Part shown: positions 25,906 through 33,689 of the stretch, in pieces | Position numbering within the stretch: the stretch's first letter is position 1 | Layout: each line of letters starts with the position of its first letter | Source: Competibacter sp963695105 | Lineage (GTDB): Bacteria; Pseudomonadota; Gammaproteobacteria; Competibacterales; Competibacteraceae | Assembly (NCBI GenBank): GCA_963695105.1 | Contig: CAVOGC010000055.1 | Coordinates: forward strand, 186,001 to 250,000 | Reading direction: 5' to 3' | DNA length: 64,000 nt | Position numbers and translations under genes: made by a program | The notes under the pieces: generated by a model | What the model saw: the letters and a program-made list of their open reading frames with translations, nothing else | What the model was told of the DNA's origin: nothing | The model's database searches: none

Positions 25906-27858
25906 ATGGACCAGTCTTCACCGAACCGCAACATCTTCGCCAGCGGATGGCGTCTGGCGGGTCGTTATGGGTTGGTGCTGGACGCCGTTCTCGTCGCGGT
26001 GCTGGCGTTCTCCCTGACCCGGCTGGCGCTGGCCCTGCATGTGGGGAGCGAAGCCGACTGGACGGTCGGAACGCTCCCGCGCGCAACGGCGCTGGGCCTG
26101 CTGTACGACTTCACGGTCGCCCTGCTGCTGGCTCTGCCTTTCGGCCTGCTGCTGGCGACGCTGCCCGAACGCTGGGTCCGGCTCCGAACCACGCGGGCGC
26201 TGGCACTGCTGGCGCTGGCCGTGGGAATGTTCGCGCTGCTGTTCGATGCCGCCGCGGAATGGCTGTTCTGGACCGAGTTTTCGTCCCGCTTCAACTTCAT
26301 CGCGGTCGATTACCTGATCTACACCAACGAAGTGATCGGCAATATCCGCGAGTCCTATCCCATCGGCTGGATTCTGGGCGGGCTCGGCGGTCTGTCGGGG
26401 CTGGCGGTATTTTCGGTCCGCCGACGGGTCACGCGGCAACTGAATCGCCCAACCCCGTTGAAACTTCGCTGGGCTGGGTTCGCCGCTCATGCCCTGCTGG
26501 CGGCCGGCCTGCTCACGATCGTCTCCGGCGACGCCCGCGAAGCCATCCCGAACGTCTACGCCCGCGAGATCGCCGGCAACGGCCCATTTGAATTCGTGCG
26601 CGCGTTCAAGAACAACGAACTCGAATACACCCGGTTCTATCGCACCTTGCCGGAGGAAGTGGTTTACGCGCGACTGCGAGAGGAAATGCTGCTGGCGGGC
26701 GGCGAGCCGTTGAGCGCCGACCCGCGCGATCTGCGCTACCGGGTCACGGCCCAGGGGACAGAGCGGCGACCGAACGTGGTGGTGGTCATGCTGGAAAGCA
26801 TGAGCGCCGACTTCATGCAAACCTTCGGCAATCCGCGCCATCTCACCCCCACCCTCGACCACCTAACCCGGGAAAGCCTGTTCTTTCCCAACGCCTTCGC
26901 CGCCGGCACCCGCACCGTGCGCGGCCTGGAAGCGCTGACGCTGTCGGTGCCGCCCACGCCGGGCAACGCCATCGTGCGGCGCCCACGGAACGAGCATTTG
27001 TTTTCGCTGGCGTCGATTTTCAACGCCAAAGGCTATACCAGCGCGTTTCTTTACGGTGGCTACGGCTATTTCGACAACATGAACGGTTTCTTCGGCCACA
27101 ACGGCTATGCGGTGATCGACCGTCGGGACGTCGATCCAGGCAAAATCCACCACGAAACCATCTGGGGAATCGCCGACGAGGATCTGTATACCCAGGCGCT
27201 GGAGACCTTCGATAGCTATCACGCCGCCGGCAAACCGTTCTTCGCCCACCTCATGACCACTTCGAACCACCGGCCCTATACCTATCCCGAAGGCCGGATC
27301 GACATCCCCTCCAAGACCGGGCGCGACGGGGCGGTCAAGTACGCCGACTGGGCCTTGGGCGATTTCCTGGGCCGCGCCGCCGGCAAACCGTGGTTCGCCG
27401 ACACGGTGTTCGTGATCGTCGCCGATCATCAGGCATCGGCGGCTGGCAAGACCGATCTGCCGCTGGCGCGCTACCGCATTCCGCTGCTGATCCACGCACC
27501 CGGGTTGATCCCGCCGGCGCGCAACGAGCGCTTGATCGCCCAAATGGACATCGCCCCCACGCTGCTCGGTTTGCTGAACTGGTCCTATACCAGCAAATTT
27601 ATCGGCCATGACGTGAACCGATTACCGCCCGGCCGGGAGCACGCGCTCATCAGCACCTACCAGACCGTCGGCTATCTCGAACGCGACAAGCTGGTCATCC
27701 TCGAACCGGGTCAGCGGGTCCGCATTGAGACCGTGGACTGGCCATCGCTCACCACCCGGCCGGCTGTCGCCGATCCCGCCGCCATCGAGGAAGCGATCAG
27801 CGTTTATCAGGGCGCAAGCCTGGCGTTCAAAACGGGTTTGCTGCACGAACTGAACTGA
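25906..27858 (+). CDS. LTA-synthase-like membrane sulfatase/phosphoglycerol transferase
   Basis: The 650-residue protein has five N-terminal membrane spans (residues ~18-38, 55-80, 90-115, 145-165, 190-210) and a C-terminal alkaline-phosphatase-fold domain. LESMSAD supplies a metal ligand, AGTRTVRG holds the probable catalytic threonine, and TTSNHRP and VADHQ complete the metal site. This is the LtaS/OpgB/MdoB-like superfamily; in Gram-negatives members transfer phosphoglycerol or phosphoethanolamine to periplasmic glycans or lipids. The ATG at 25906 follows GGATGGA; 25894 is an alternative overlapping leuA. Confidence 0.9.
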   Translation: MDQSSPNRNIFASGWRLAGRYGLVLDAVLVAVLAFSLTRLALALHVGSEADWTVGTLPRATALGLLYDFTVALLLALPFGLLLATLPERWVRLRTTRALALLALAVGMFALLFDAAAEWLFWTEFSSRFNFIAVDYLIYTNEVIGNIRESYPIGWILGGLGGLSGLAVFSVRRRVTRQLNRPTPLKLRWAGFAAHALLAAGLLTIVSGDAREAIPNVYAREIAGNGPFEFVRAFKNNELEYTRFYRTLPEEVVYARLREEMLLAGGEPLSADPRDLRYRVTAQGTERRPNVVVVMLESMSADFMQTFGNPRHLTPTLDHLTRESLFFPNAFAAGTRTVRGLEALTLSVPPTPGNAIVRRPRNEHLFSLASIFNAKGYTSAFLYGGYGYFDNMNGFFGHNGYAVIDRRDVDPGKIHHETIWGIADEDLYTQALETFDSYHAAGKPFFAHLMTTSNHRPYTYPEGRIDIPSKTGRDGAVKYADWALGDFLGRAAGKPWFADTVFVIVADHQASAAGKTDLPLARYRIPLLIHAPGLIPPARNERLIAQMDIAPTLLGLLNWSYTSKFIGHDVNRLPPGREHALISTYQTVGYLERDKLVILEPGQRVRIETVDWPSLTTRPAVADPAAIEEAISVYQGASLAFKTGLLHELN

Positions 27859-27885
27859 CTCCGCCACCGAAGGGAAACACGACGC

Positions 27886-27927
27886 AAAAAAGTGGCGCGA
27901 AACTCGCGTCTTGGGTTCCGCGCCACT
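27886..27927 (-). terminator. Intrinsic terminator of the minus-strand zincin operon
   Basis: On the minus strand AGTGGCGCG and CGCGCCACT form a 9-bp stem followed by a run of six T residues, a textbook Rho-independent terminator 36 bp after the exported-protein gene. Confidence 0.9.
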
Positions 27928-27962
27928 CAAATATCCGTAATGACCCCGGACTGTAACTGATT

Positions 27963-28334
27963 TCACCATTGCCCAAAGAAGTCGGTGATATCGAAGCAAA
28001 TCGTTTTGGCTTCACCATCGGCGGTTTCAATTTCCAGACTATCGAAGGTTCTGTTCCCAATGCCACTGACCGCCTGCCCCTTCACCTTGGCATTCGGATA
28101 TTTCCAGGCGACCCAAGCTTTCTCGGCGACGACCCCTTCCATGTTATTTGCGGCATCCCGGATTACGACCGCTTTCTTACAGCTCGAACCGTCCGCGCCG
28201 GCAAATGAAATATTCCGCAGCTTTTCGGGTAATACGGGTCCAGAGGATTTGGTTGTTTCGCCAGCTTGAACCGTTGCAATCCCAAGAATCAGCACCAGCA
28301 ACGACAACACATAACGAATCGATGGTCTCTTCAT
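27963..28334 (-). CDS. Small exported protein, possible immunity partner of the zincin
   Basis: The 123-residue precursor has a Sec signal peptide (hydrophobic residues ~8-22, cleavage near VQAGE) and a ~99-residue domain with two cysteines (SSCKKAV and TICFD) that could form a disulfide. AAGGAGG lies 8 bases before the ATG at 28334. It follows the zincin gene by 38 bp and shares its terminator. I do not recognise the family; the pairing suggests an immunity or inhibitor role, which is inference. Confidence 0.75.
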   Translation of the reverse strand: MKRPSIRYVLSLLVLILGIATVQAGETTKSSGPVLPEKLRNISFAGADGSSCKKAVVIRDAANNMEGVVAEKAWVAWKYPNAKVKGQAVSGIGNRTFDSLEIETADGEAKTICFDITDFFGQW

Positions 28335-28372
28335 CCACGCACCCTCCTTCTGTCGAAAATGGGTTGTCATCA

Positions 28373-28840
28373 TCAACCCAGAACTCCGCCGTAAACCCCC
28401 TTCTCGAAAGCTTCGCCTTCCTCGTTGGTCGGATCGCCCGGCACGGCGTCATCGACACCGTCCTGGGCATCGGCCCAGTGGGTCAGTTCATGCAAAATTG
28501 TCACGCCAACCAGATAGACTTTCTTGCCGTTTTTCATGGTCACCAAACCCTTGCCCGCCTCGAAATCCTTCACCAACTTCTCGTCGATCCGCAGCACATC
28601 GGACCCCCACGAGTAGCAACCATAGGCTTTCTTGCCGGCACACATTAGGTTGTTCACTACCTGGATCGTGGGTCCCTGACCCCATTTCAGGGCGTTCTTG
28701 ATGGTTTCCTTGGTGACTTTTCCAGCCAGTTTCTGGATGGCGTTAATGATTTTATGCACCTCGGCAACCTGGGGCATATTGACCTTCACATAATAATGCA
28801 GCTTAGGATGCTTTTTGATGGTGTCGTCGGACATTCGCAT
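28373..28840 (-). CDS. Zincin metallopeptidase, Tox-MPTase3-like
   Basis: The 155-residue protein has the zinc-binding HELTH (residues 117-121) followed by WADAQDG and a downstream acidic EEGEAFE segment that can supply the third ligand, closely matching the metallopeptidase toxin 3 family of polymorphic toxin systems. There is no signal peptide and no N-terminal delivery domain, so if it is an effector it must be loaded onto another secretion apparatus. GAGGAG lies 9 bases ahead of the ATG. The family assignment is from memory of the motif pattern. Confidence 0.72.
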   Translation of the reverse strand: MRMSDDTIKKHPKLHYYVKVNMPQVAEVHKIINAIQKLAGKVTKETIKNALKWGQGPTIQVVNNLMCAGKKAYGCYSWGSDVLRIDEKLVKDFEAGKGLVTMKNGKKVYLVGVTILHELTHWADAQDGVDDAVPGDPTNEEGEAFEKGVYGGVLG

Positions 28841-29167
28841 GGCGGCTCGCTCCTCACAATCGGGTTAACCGAATTCGTCAATAAATTTTGATGCCTCCCA
28901 AGCTCCGAGTCTGATCGAAACAATTCGGAAGCGTCCCAAGTTGTGTTCATACACCCCGATTAACTCAGCAAATTACACGCCATATTGTTAACAACTTGAT
29001 TTATAACTAATTAGAGAAATTTCGCCGGTTGCCTGGCTATTTCGAACAAGCCATTTCGGCCTGTTGAACCGGATCAGTTTGAACGGGTTCAGCGAAATGA
29101 GGTTTTGGTCGTTTGGTCGAAAAAAACGACGGGACCGGCAGCGCGGTGAGGAAGCCGTGGCGCGCGG
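28841..29167. other. Intergenic region, upstream of the zincin operon
   Basis: About 330 bases without a supported gene. The middle part (28870-29020) is AT-rich and probably carries the promoter of the zincin operon. The part next to the sensor gene shows no GGDEF, EAL or kinase-like coding remnant in any frame that I can see. Confidence 0.5.
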
Positions 29168-31747
29168 TCAGGGAGCAGTCGCGGCGCGGACGCCGTACCG
29201 GCTCCCGTTGGTCCTGATGGCGCTGATGTCGTTGAAGATGCCGACATAGTTGACAGCCTGGCCCTTGGCATCGCGCAGCAGGGTCAGCCCCAGCCACTCA
29301 GGATAGCTCTCGCCGTTCTTGCGTCGGTTCCAGATTTCCCCCTGCCAATAGCCCACCCGTTCCAAATCCGCCCACATCGCGGCGTAGAACCGCCGGTCGT
29401 GCCGACCCGAAGACAGAATGCTGGGATTCCGTCCACGCACGTCTTCCAGCGAATAGCCCGTCACCCTGGTGAAAGCTCGATTGACCGAGACGATACGGTT
29501 TTCGGCATCGCTGATCAGAATTCCCTCGGCGCTCTGTTCGAAAACCGCGGCGGCCAGCAGCAGTTCCCGCTCGGCCCGCAGTTGGGCGGTGATGTCGTGA
29601 GCCATGATCATTTTGGCCCGGCGTCCGCCCCAATCGAGGGTATGGGAAATGATTTCCACATCGATCAGCCCACCGTCTTTCTTGCGATGTTTGCGCGCTT
29701 CGGACCGCACCAATCCCTCTTTAACCTGGGCGATGCTTTCCAGCAGGCCCGGCACATCCTCGGGCGGGCGAATATCGGCGATGGTCATCGCCAGGAACTC
29801 GGCGCGGGAATAGCCGTAGTGATCCATGGCGGCATCGTTGACGGCCAGGAACCGCAAGGTTTCCAGATCGTACACCCACATCGGCACCGGGTGCGCCTCG
29901 AACAACAGGCGGTAGCGGCTTTCGCTATCCCGCAACGCCGCCTCCGCCTGCTGGCGCTGGCGTTCACGCTCGAAGCTGTCCAGCGCGAAGGAAACATCGG
30001 CGACCATCTCATCCAGCAGCCCGGTCAACTCCAGATCGAAAAATTCCGGTTCGGAGGCGAATAGATTGAGCACGCCCACCACCGCGCCCGCCTGTTTCAA
30101 CGGGAAAACCGCGCAAGACCGCACCCCGGCGGTCGCCATCAGGATCTGCCAACCAGGAGCTTCCTCGCCGCTGTCGTAGAACAAATCGTTGCCGACCCAG
30201 TGCGAGCCGCTGGCCAGCACCACTTGCGCCGGCCGGTACGGCAAGGTGGCGTCGCCGGGCTCGATCGTCGGGTCCGGCGACGCCAGCCGCCCGCGCAGCT
30301 CGCCGTAAGCCGCCACCACGCGCAACTGCTGGGTATGTGGGTCCCGCAAACCGATCCAGGCCCCCTTGAGGTCGCCGCACTTGACCGCGATGCGACACAC
30401 TTCCTCGAACAGTCGATCAATCCCGTCGTTGCGCAAAATGGTCTGACTGGTCAGGCTCAGCGCCGCGTAAAACCGGGTGATTCGCGCCAGACGTTGTTCG
30501 GCCAGCTTGCGGCCGGTAATGTCGTCGATCACGCTGATGAAGTATTCCGGTTGTCCGCCGGCGTCCCGCACCAGCGACCTCGTGAGATCGATCCAAACGA
30601 CCGCGCCATCCTTGCGCAGGTAACGCTTTTCTATTGAGTAGGTCTGGATCTGACCCGACAGAATCTGATTCACCAAATGCAGGTCCTTGTCCAGATCGTC
30701 GGGGTGGGTGATGTCCTGAAAGGTTTTTTGCAGCAGTTCCGCGCGCGGATAGCCGAAGATCGCACACAGCCGGTCGTTGACCCGCAGCCAGCGGCCATCG
30801 GGCGCGACATGGGCGATGCCGACCGCCGCCTGCTCGAACGTACCGCGGAAACGACGCTCCCGCTCGGCCAGCGCGGCTTCCGCCTGCTTGCGCTCGGAAA
30901 TATCGCGGACCACGGATTGAAAATAGCGGCGCTCCTGACTGATCAGGGGGCGCGCGCTGACTTCAACCGGGAACGTGGCGCCATCCCGCCGCTGGTGCAG
31001 AACCTCAAACAGCGCCCCCCCGGCGCGCGCCACCCGGCGGTAATCATGCACCACCGCATCCTGGCAGGGAGGCGCCCGCAGTACGCGCACATGCTGTCCC
31101 TTCAATTCCCCCGGATGGTAGCCGTAGTAGTTCCATACCTGGTCGTTGGCTTCGATGATGACGCCGTCATCGGCCAACAACAGCACAACATCCAGCGATT
31201 GCTGGGCGAGTTGCTCGTAGCGGTGCTGGAGATTGGCGCGTTCGAGTTCGTCGCGCAGGTGCTCCAGTTCGAAGCGCGCCTTGGCATTCCGCCACCACAG
31301 CAGAATACCGACGGCGCCGGCGCTCAGCGCGAACAGCAGCACGAAGCCGATCCACAACGCCAGCCAGCGGATGCGAGCCAGTTCGTCGTGGCTCAGGCTC
31401 TGGATCACTTCGCGGTAGGCAACGGCGCCCAGCACCGCAACGATCGCAATCAGCACCACCGGCACGACTATCAGCGCCCAAGTGGTCGGAGGGGTAGGGG
31501 TGGGGGTGGGCGCGGCCAAGCCAGCCCGGTCGCCCGCCACGTCGCGTTCGACCTCGAAGCGGCGCAAGGCCAAGTACAGCAGCAGAGCGGTCACCGCGAC
31601 GAAAACCCAATCCTTGGCGGTTTGCAGGCGAGTCAGCGCCGCCGGACCGACGCCCAGCCACAGAACGAGCTGATCGGACCCAAAGATCCAGAACGCCGCG
31701 ACCAGCGCGTAGGTGATTGCTAAAAACAGCGATTGCGACATACCCAT
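29168..31747 (-). CDS. Membrane PAS/GAF multi-sensor protein without an output domain
   Basis: The 859-residue protein has about four membrane spans in the first 150 residues, then a PAS domain (~180-300), a second PAS (~300-425), a GAF domain (~430-600) and two further PAS/PAC units (~605-850). It ends 20 residues after the last PAC motif (FNDIS), with no histidine kinase, GGDEF, EAL or methyl-accepting domain. It either signals through a partner or has lost its output module. The start may be ATG 31747 or 31741. Confidence 0.85.
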   Translation of the reverse strand: MGMSQSLFLAITYALVAAFWIFGSDQLVLWLGVGPAALTRLQTAKDWVFVAVTALLLYLALRRFEVERDVAGDRAGLAAPTPTPTPPTTWALIVVPVVLIAIVAVLGAVAYREVIQSLSHDELARIRWLALWIGFVLLFALSAGAVGILLWWRNAKARFELEHLRDELERANLQHRYEQLAQQSLDVVLLLADDGVIIEANDQVWNYYGYHPGELKGQHVRVLRAPPCQDAVVHDYRRVARAGGALFEVLHQRRDGATFPVEVSARPLISQERRYFQSVVRDISERKQAEAALAERERRFRGTFEQAAVGIAHVAPDGRWLRVNDRLCAIFGYPRAELLQKTFQDITHPDDLDKDLHLVNQILSGQIQTYSIEKRYLRKDGAVVWIDLTRSLVRDAGGQPEYFISVIDDITGRKLAEQRLARITRFYAALSLTSQTILRNDGIDRLFEEVCRIAVKCGDLKGAWIGLRDPHTQQLRVVAAYGELRGRLASPDPTIEPGDATLPYRPAQVVLASGSHWVGNDLFYDSGEEAPGWQILMATAGVRSCAVFPLKQAGAVVGVLNLFASEPEFFDLELTGLLDEMVADVSFALDSFERERQRQQAEAALRDSESRYRLLFEAHPVPMWVYDLETLRFLAVNDAAMDHYGYSRAEFLAMTIADIRPPEDVPGLLESIAQVKEGLVRSEARKHRKKDGGLIDVEIISHTLDWGGRRAKMIMAHDITAQLRAERELLLAAAVFEQSAEGILISDAENRIVSVNRAFTRVTGYSLEDVRGRNPSILSSGRHDRRFYAAMWADLERVGYWQGEIWNRRKNGESYPEWLGLTLLRDAKGQAVNYVGIFNDISAIRTNGSRYGVRAATAP

Positions 31748-32143
31748 CCACAGTTAGAGATGATGCTCGATCCGCAACGGGTCATGCCGTCCGGCGGCGA
31801 GCGGAGTCTTGTGACTATAGACAATCGTGGGGATGGTTGCCGCCCGCCCTGCTGCCCGCCCGATGCGGCCAGAATCCGCGCCACCGCCCCTTCCAATCCG
31901 TCCGTCGTGGCCGAACCCGCCCGCTCAGCCCGGTGGCGACCCCTGATATCCGCTCAGCGCTTGCCGGAAATAGAGCCGGAACCCATAATTTCGGCATGGG
32001 CTGGGACAAGAGAAAGGGCGACCCGCCGGAACCGGCGCGAGCGCGGCGGCATAACAGCATCATCCCCGCGCACAGTGCGGATTGCCCGGCGCGGCGACCG
32101 CAATAACCTCACGCGGCGGCACGCCCCCCAACGGAGCTTCCCC
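31748..32143. other. Divergent intergenic region, no supported gene
   Basis: Roughly 400 GC-rich bases between the sensor gene and a small membrane protein gene. Open frames cross it on both strands but none has a convincing start or family pattern; a 36-codon frame starting at about 31996 (MGWDKRKG) is the only one with a plausible beginning and I do not support it. Confidence 0.4.
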
Positions 32144-32386
32144 ATGCAACGCAGCGATATCCTGGCTTTTCTGGTTTCCATCGGCATTACCGGCTTGCTG
32201 ATCTGGGGGCTGGTGCACTTCATCAACGAATGGTGGGCGCGGCTGCCCAAGGTCGTCGCCCTGACCGTTTGCATCCTGCTGGCGGTGATGGTGATCGGCT
32301 ACCCCATCTATGCGCTGGCGCGCTGGTCGGATCGCTATCTGGAACGGACGCGGGAAACCAAGGCGCAAGGGGAGCGGAAAGATTAG
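32144..32386 (+). CDS. Small two-span membrane protein
   Basis: The 80-residue product has two hydrophobic spans (residues ~8-27 and ~36-58) and a charged C-terminal tail. GGAG lies 7 bases before the ATG at 32144. The frame stays open upstream, but without start evidence. Family not recognised; it precedes mtfA by 44 bp. Confidence 0.72.
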   Translation: MQRSDILAFLVSIGITGLLIWGLVHFINEWWARLPKVVALTVCILLAVMVIGYPIYALARWSDRYLERTRETKAQGERKD

Positions 32387-32430
32387 GCGGGAACCGCGCC
32401 AGAAGACCCCGGCAGCGCCGGCCCCACCTC

Positions 32431-33201
32431 ATGTTTGCCCTGTTGCGGAGCTGGCTCCGCCGCCGCCGGCTGGAGCGGACCCGCATTCCGGCCACCGCAT
32501 GGCGGGCGGCCGTGGCGACGCTGCCGCTGCCGGATCGCTTGAATCCGACGGAACGGGAACGGCTGCGCGATTTGGCGACGCTGTTCCTGCACGAGAAGGT
32601 ACTGGAACCGGCCGGCGATTTGGAACTGACGCCCGAGATGGGGCCGCGCATCGCCGCCCAAGCCTGTTTGCCGATCCTGAATCTCGGACTGGACTATTAC
32701 CGGGGCTGGAGTTCGGTGATCCTCTACCCCGAAGGTTTCCTGGCCCGGCATGAATACACCGACCCAAACGGTCTGGTCCACAGCGGCCACCGGCCGCTGA
32801 TCGGCGAAGCCTGGGAACGCGGACCGGTGATCCTGTCCTGGGCCGATGTCGCGGTCAGCCCCGCGGAGCCGGGCTACAACGTGGTGATCCACGAGATGGC
32901 TCACAAGCTGGACATGCTGACCGGCGAGGTCAACGGCCTGCCGCCGCTGCACCGCGACATGCAAGTACGGGAATGGAGCCGTGTCTTCAACGATGCGTAC
33001 CAGCGGCTGTGCCGGGAGGTGGACTGGGACCGGCCGACGGCGTTGGACCCCTATGCCGCCGACAGTCCCGGCGAATTCTTCGCGGTGATCAGCGAAGCTT
33101 TTTTTACCGCGCCCGAAATGGTGATCGAAACTTACCCGGAAGTTTACCGGCAGCTTCTGACGTTCTACCGGCAGGACCCGCTGGCCGCGCCAAACGGTTA
33201 G
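32431..33201 (+). CDS. mtfA: MtfA-family zinc peptidase
   Basis: The 256-residue protein has the HEMAHKLDM zinc motif (near residue 155) and the ISEAFFTAPE glutamate segment, the two signatures of MtfA. In Escherichia coli MtfA binds the repressor Mlc and so affects the glucose phosphotransferase system. The ATG at 32431 gives the usual MtfA N-terminus. The 3' end overlaps the convergent PrcB-like gene by 4 bp. Confidence 0.92.
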   Translation: MFALLRSWLRRRRLERTRIPATAWRAAVATLPLPDRLNPTERERLRDLATLFLHEKVLEPAGDLELTPEMGPRIAAQACLPILNLGLDYYRGWSSVILYPEGFLARHEYTDPNGLVHSGHRPLIGEAWERGPVILSWADVAVSPAEPGYNVVIHEMAHKLDMLTGEVNGLPPLHRDMQVREWSRVFNDAYQRLCREVDWDRPTALDPYAADSPGEFFAVISEAFFTAPEMVIETYPEVYRQLLTFYRQDPLAAPNG

Positions 33202-33689
33202 CGGATGCCTTCCAGCCGCACCCGACCCTCCGGGTCGAGCACCGTGATCCGCGCGAATGGAGCGGCTGGTACTTTAAGCAAAAGGCAGGGGCTGGACATG
33301 ACCTGCGCCTGCCGATAGCCCGGCGGCGGTTCGCGCCAGTCCACCCGCACCGACAGCACACCGTCCCGCACGGTCGCCGGTTCGCCGGCCAGGCTCAGAC
33401 CGTATCCGGCCGAGGGCCGCGCGCCCATCGCGACCAGCAACACCCCCTCCCGGCTGAAATCCACCGTCGGCGGGGACGGCGGATTCACCTTTGGGCTGGC
33501 GACCCGCCCGTACCAGGATCGCCACTCCCCCGCGCTGGCGATCCAGATCACGGCGGAGCGCTCCAGGCCGCCGCACTGGTCGCTGCCATATAACGACTCC
33601 ACCGACAGCGCCGCGCCTTCCCCGGCGTCGGTTTGGGCACAACCCGAAGTCAGCGTCAGCGCCACCAGCATCCAACCTGCCCGCTTCAC
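33198..33689 (-). CDS. PrcB-like lipoprotein
   Basis: The 163-residue precursor starts with GTG at 33689, overlapping the subtilase stop as GTGA, and has a lipobox (LTSGC). The rest resembles the PrcB C-terminal domain: an LLVAMGARPSAGYGLSL core and a late PCLLLKVP strand. In Treponema, PrcB is a lipoprotein of the dentilisin protease complex, next to a subtilisin-type protease. The coupling to a subtilase here fits the same job of stabilising a surface protease. Confidence 0.78.
   Translation of the reverse strand: MKRAGWMLVALTLTSGCAQTDAGEGAALSVESLYGSDQCGGLERSAVIWIASAGEWRSWYGRVASPKVNPPSPPTVDFSREGVLLVAMGARPSAGYGLSLAGEPATVRDGVLSVRVDWREPPPGYRQAQVMSSPCLLLKVPAAPFARITVLDPEGRVRLEGIR

Noticed and set aside
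31996..32106. A 36-codon frame (MGWDKRKG start) in the intergenic region
   Set aside because: No ribosome site, no conserved pattern and shadow-like composition.
31733..32386. A 217-codon plus-strand frame ending with the small membrane protein
   Set aside because: Only the last 80 codons have membrane-span composition and a ribosome site; the rest is intergenic read-through.
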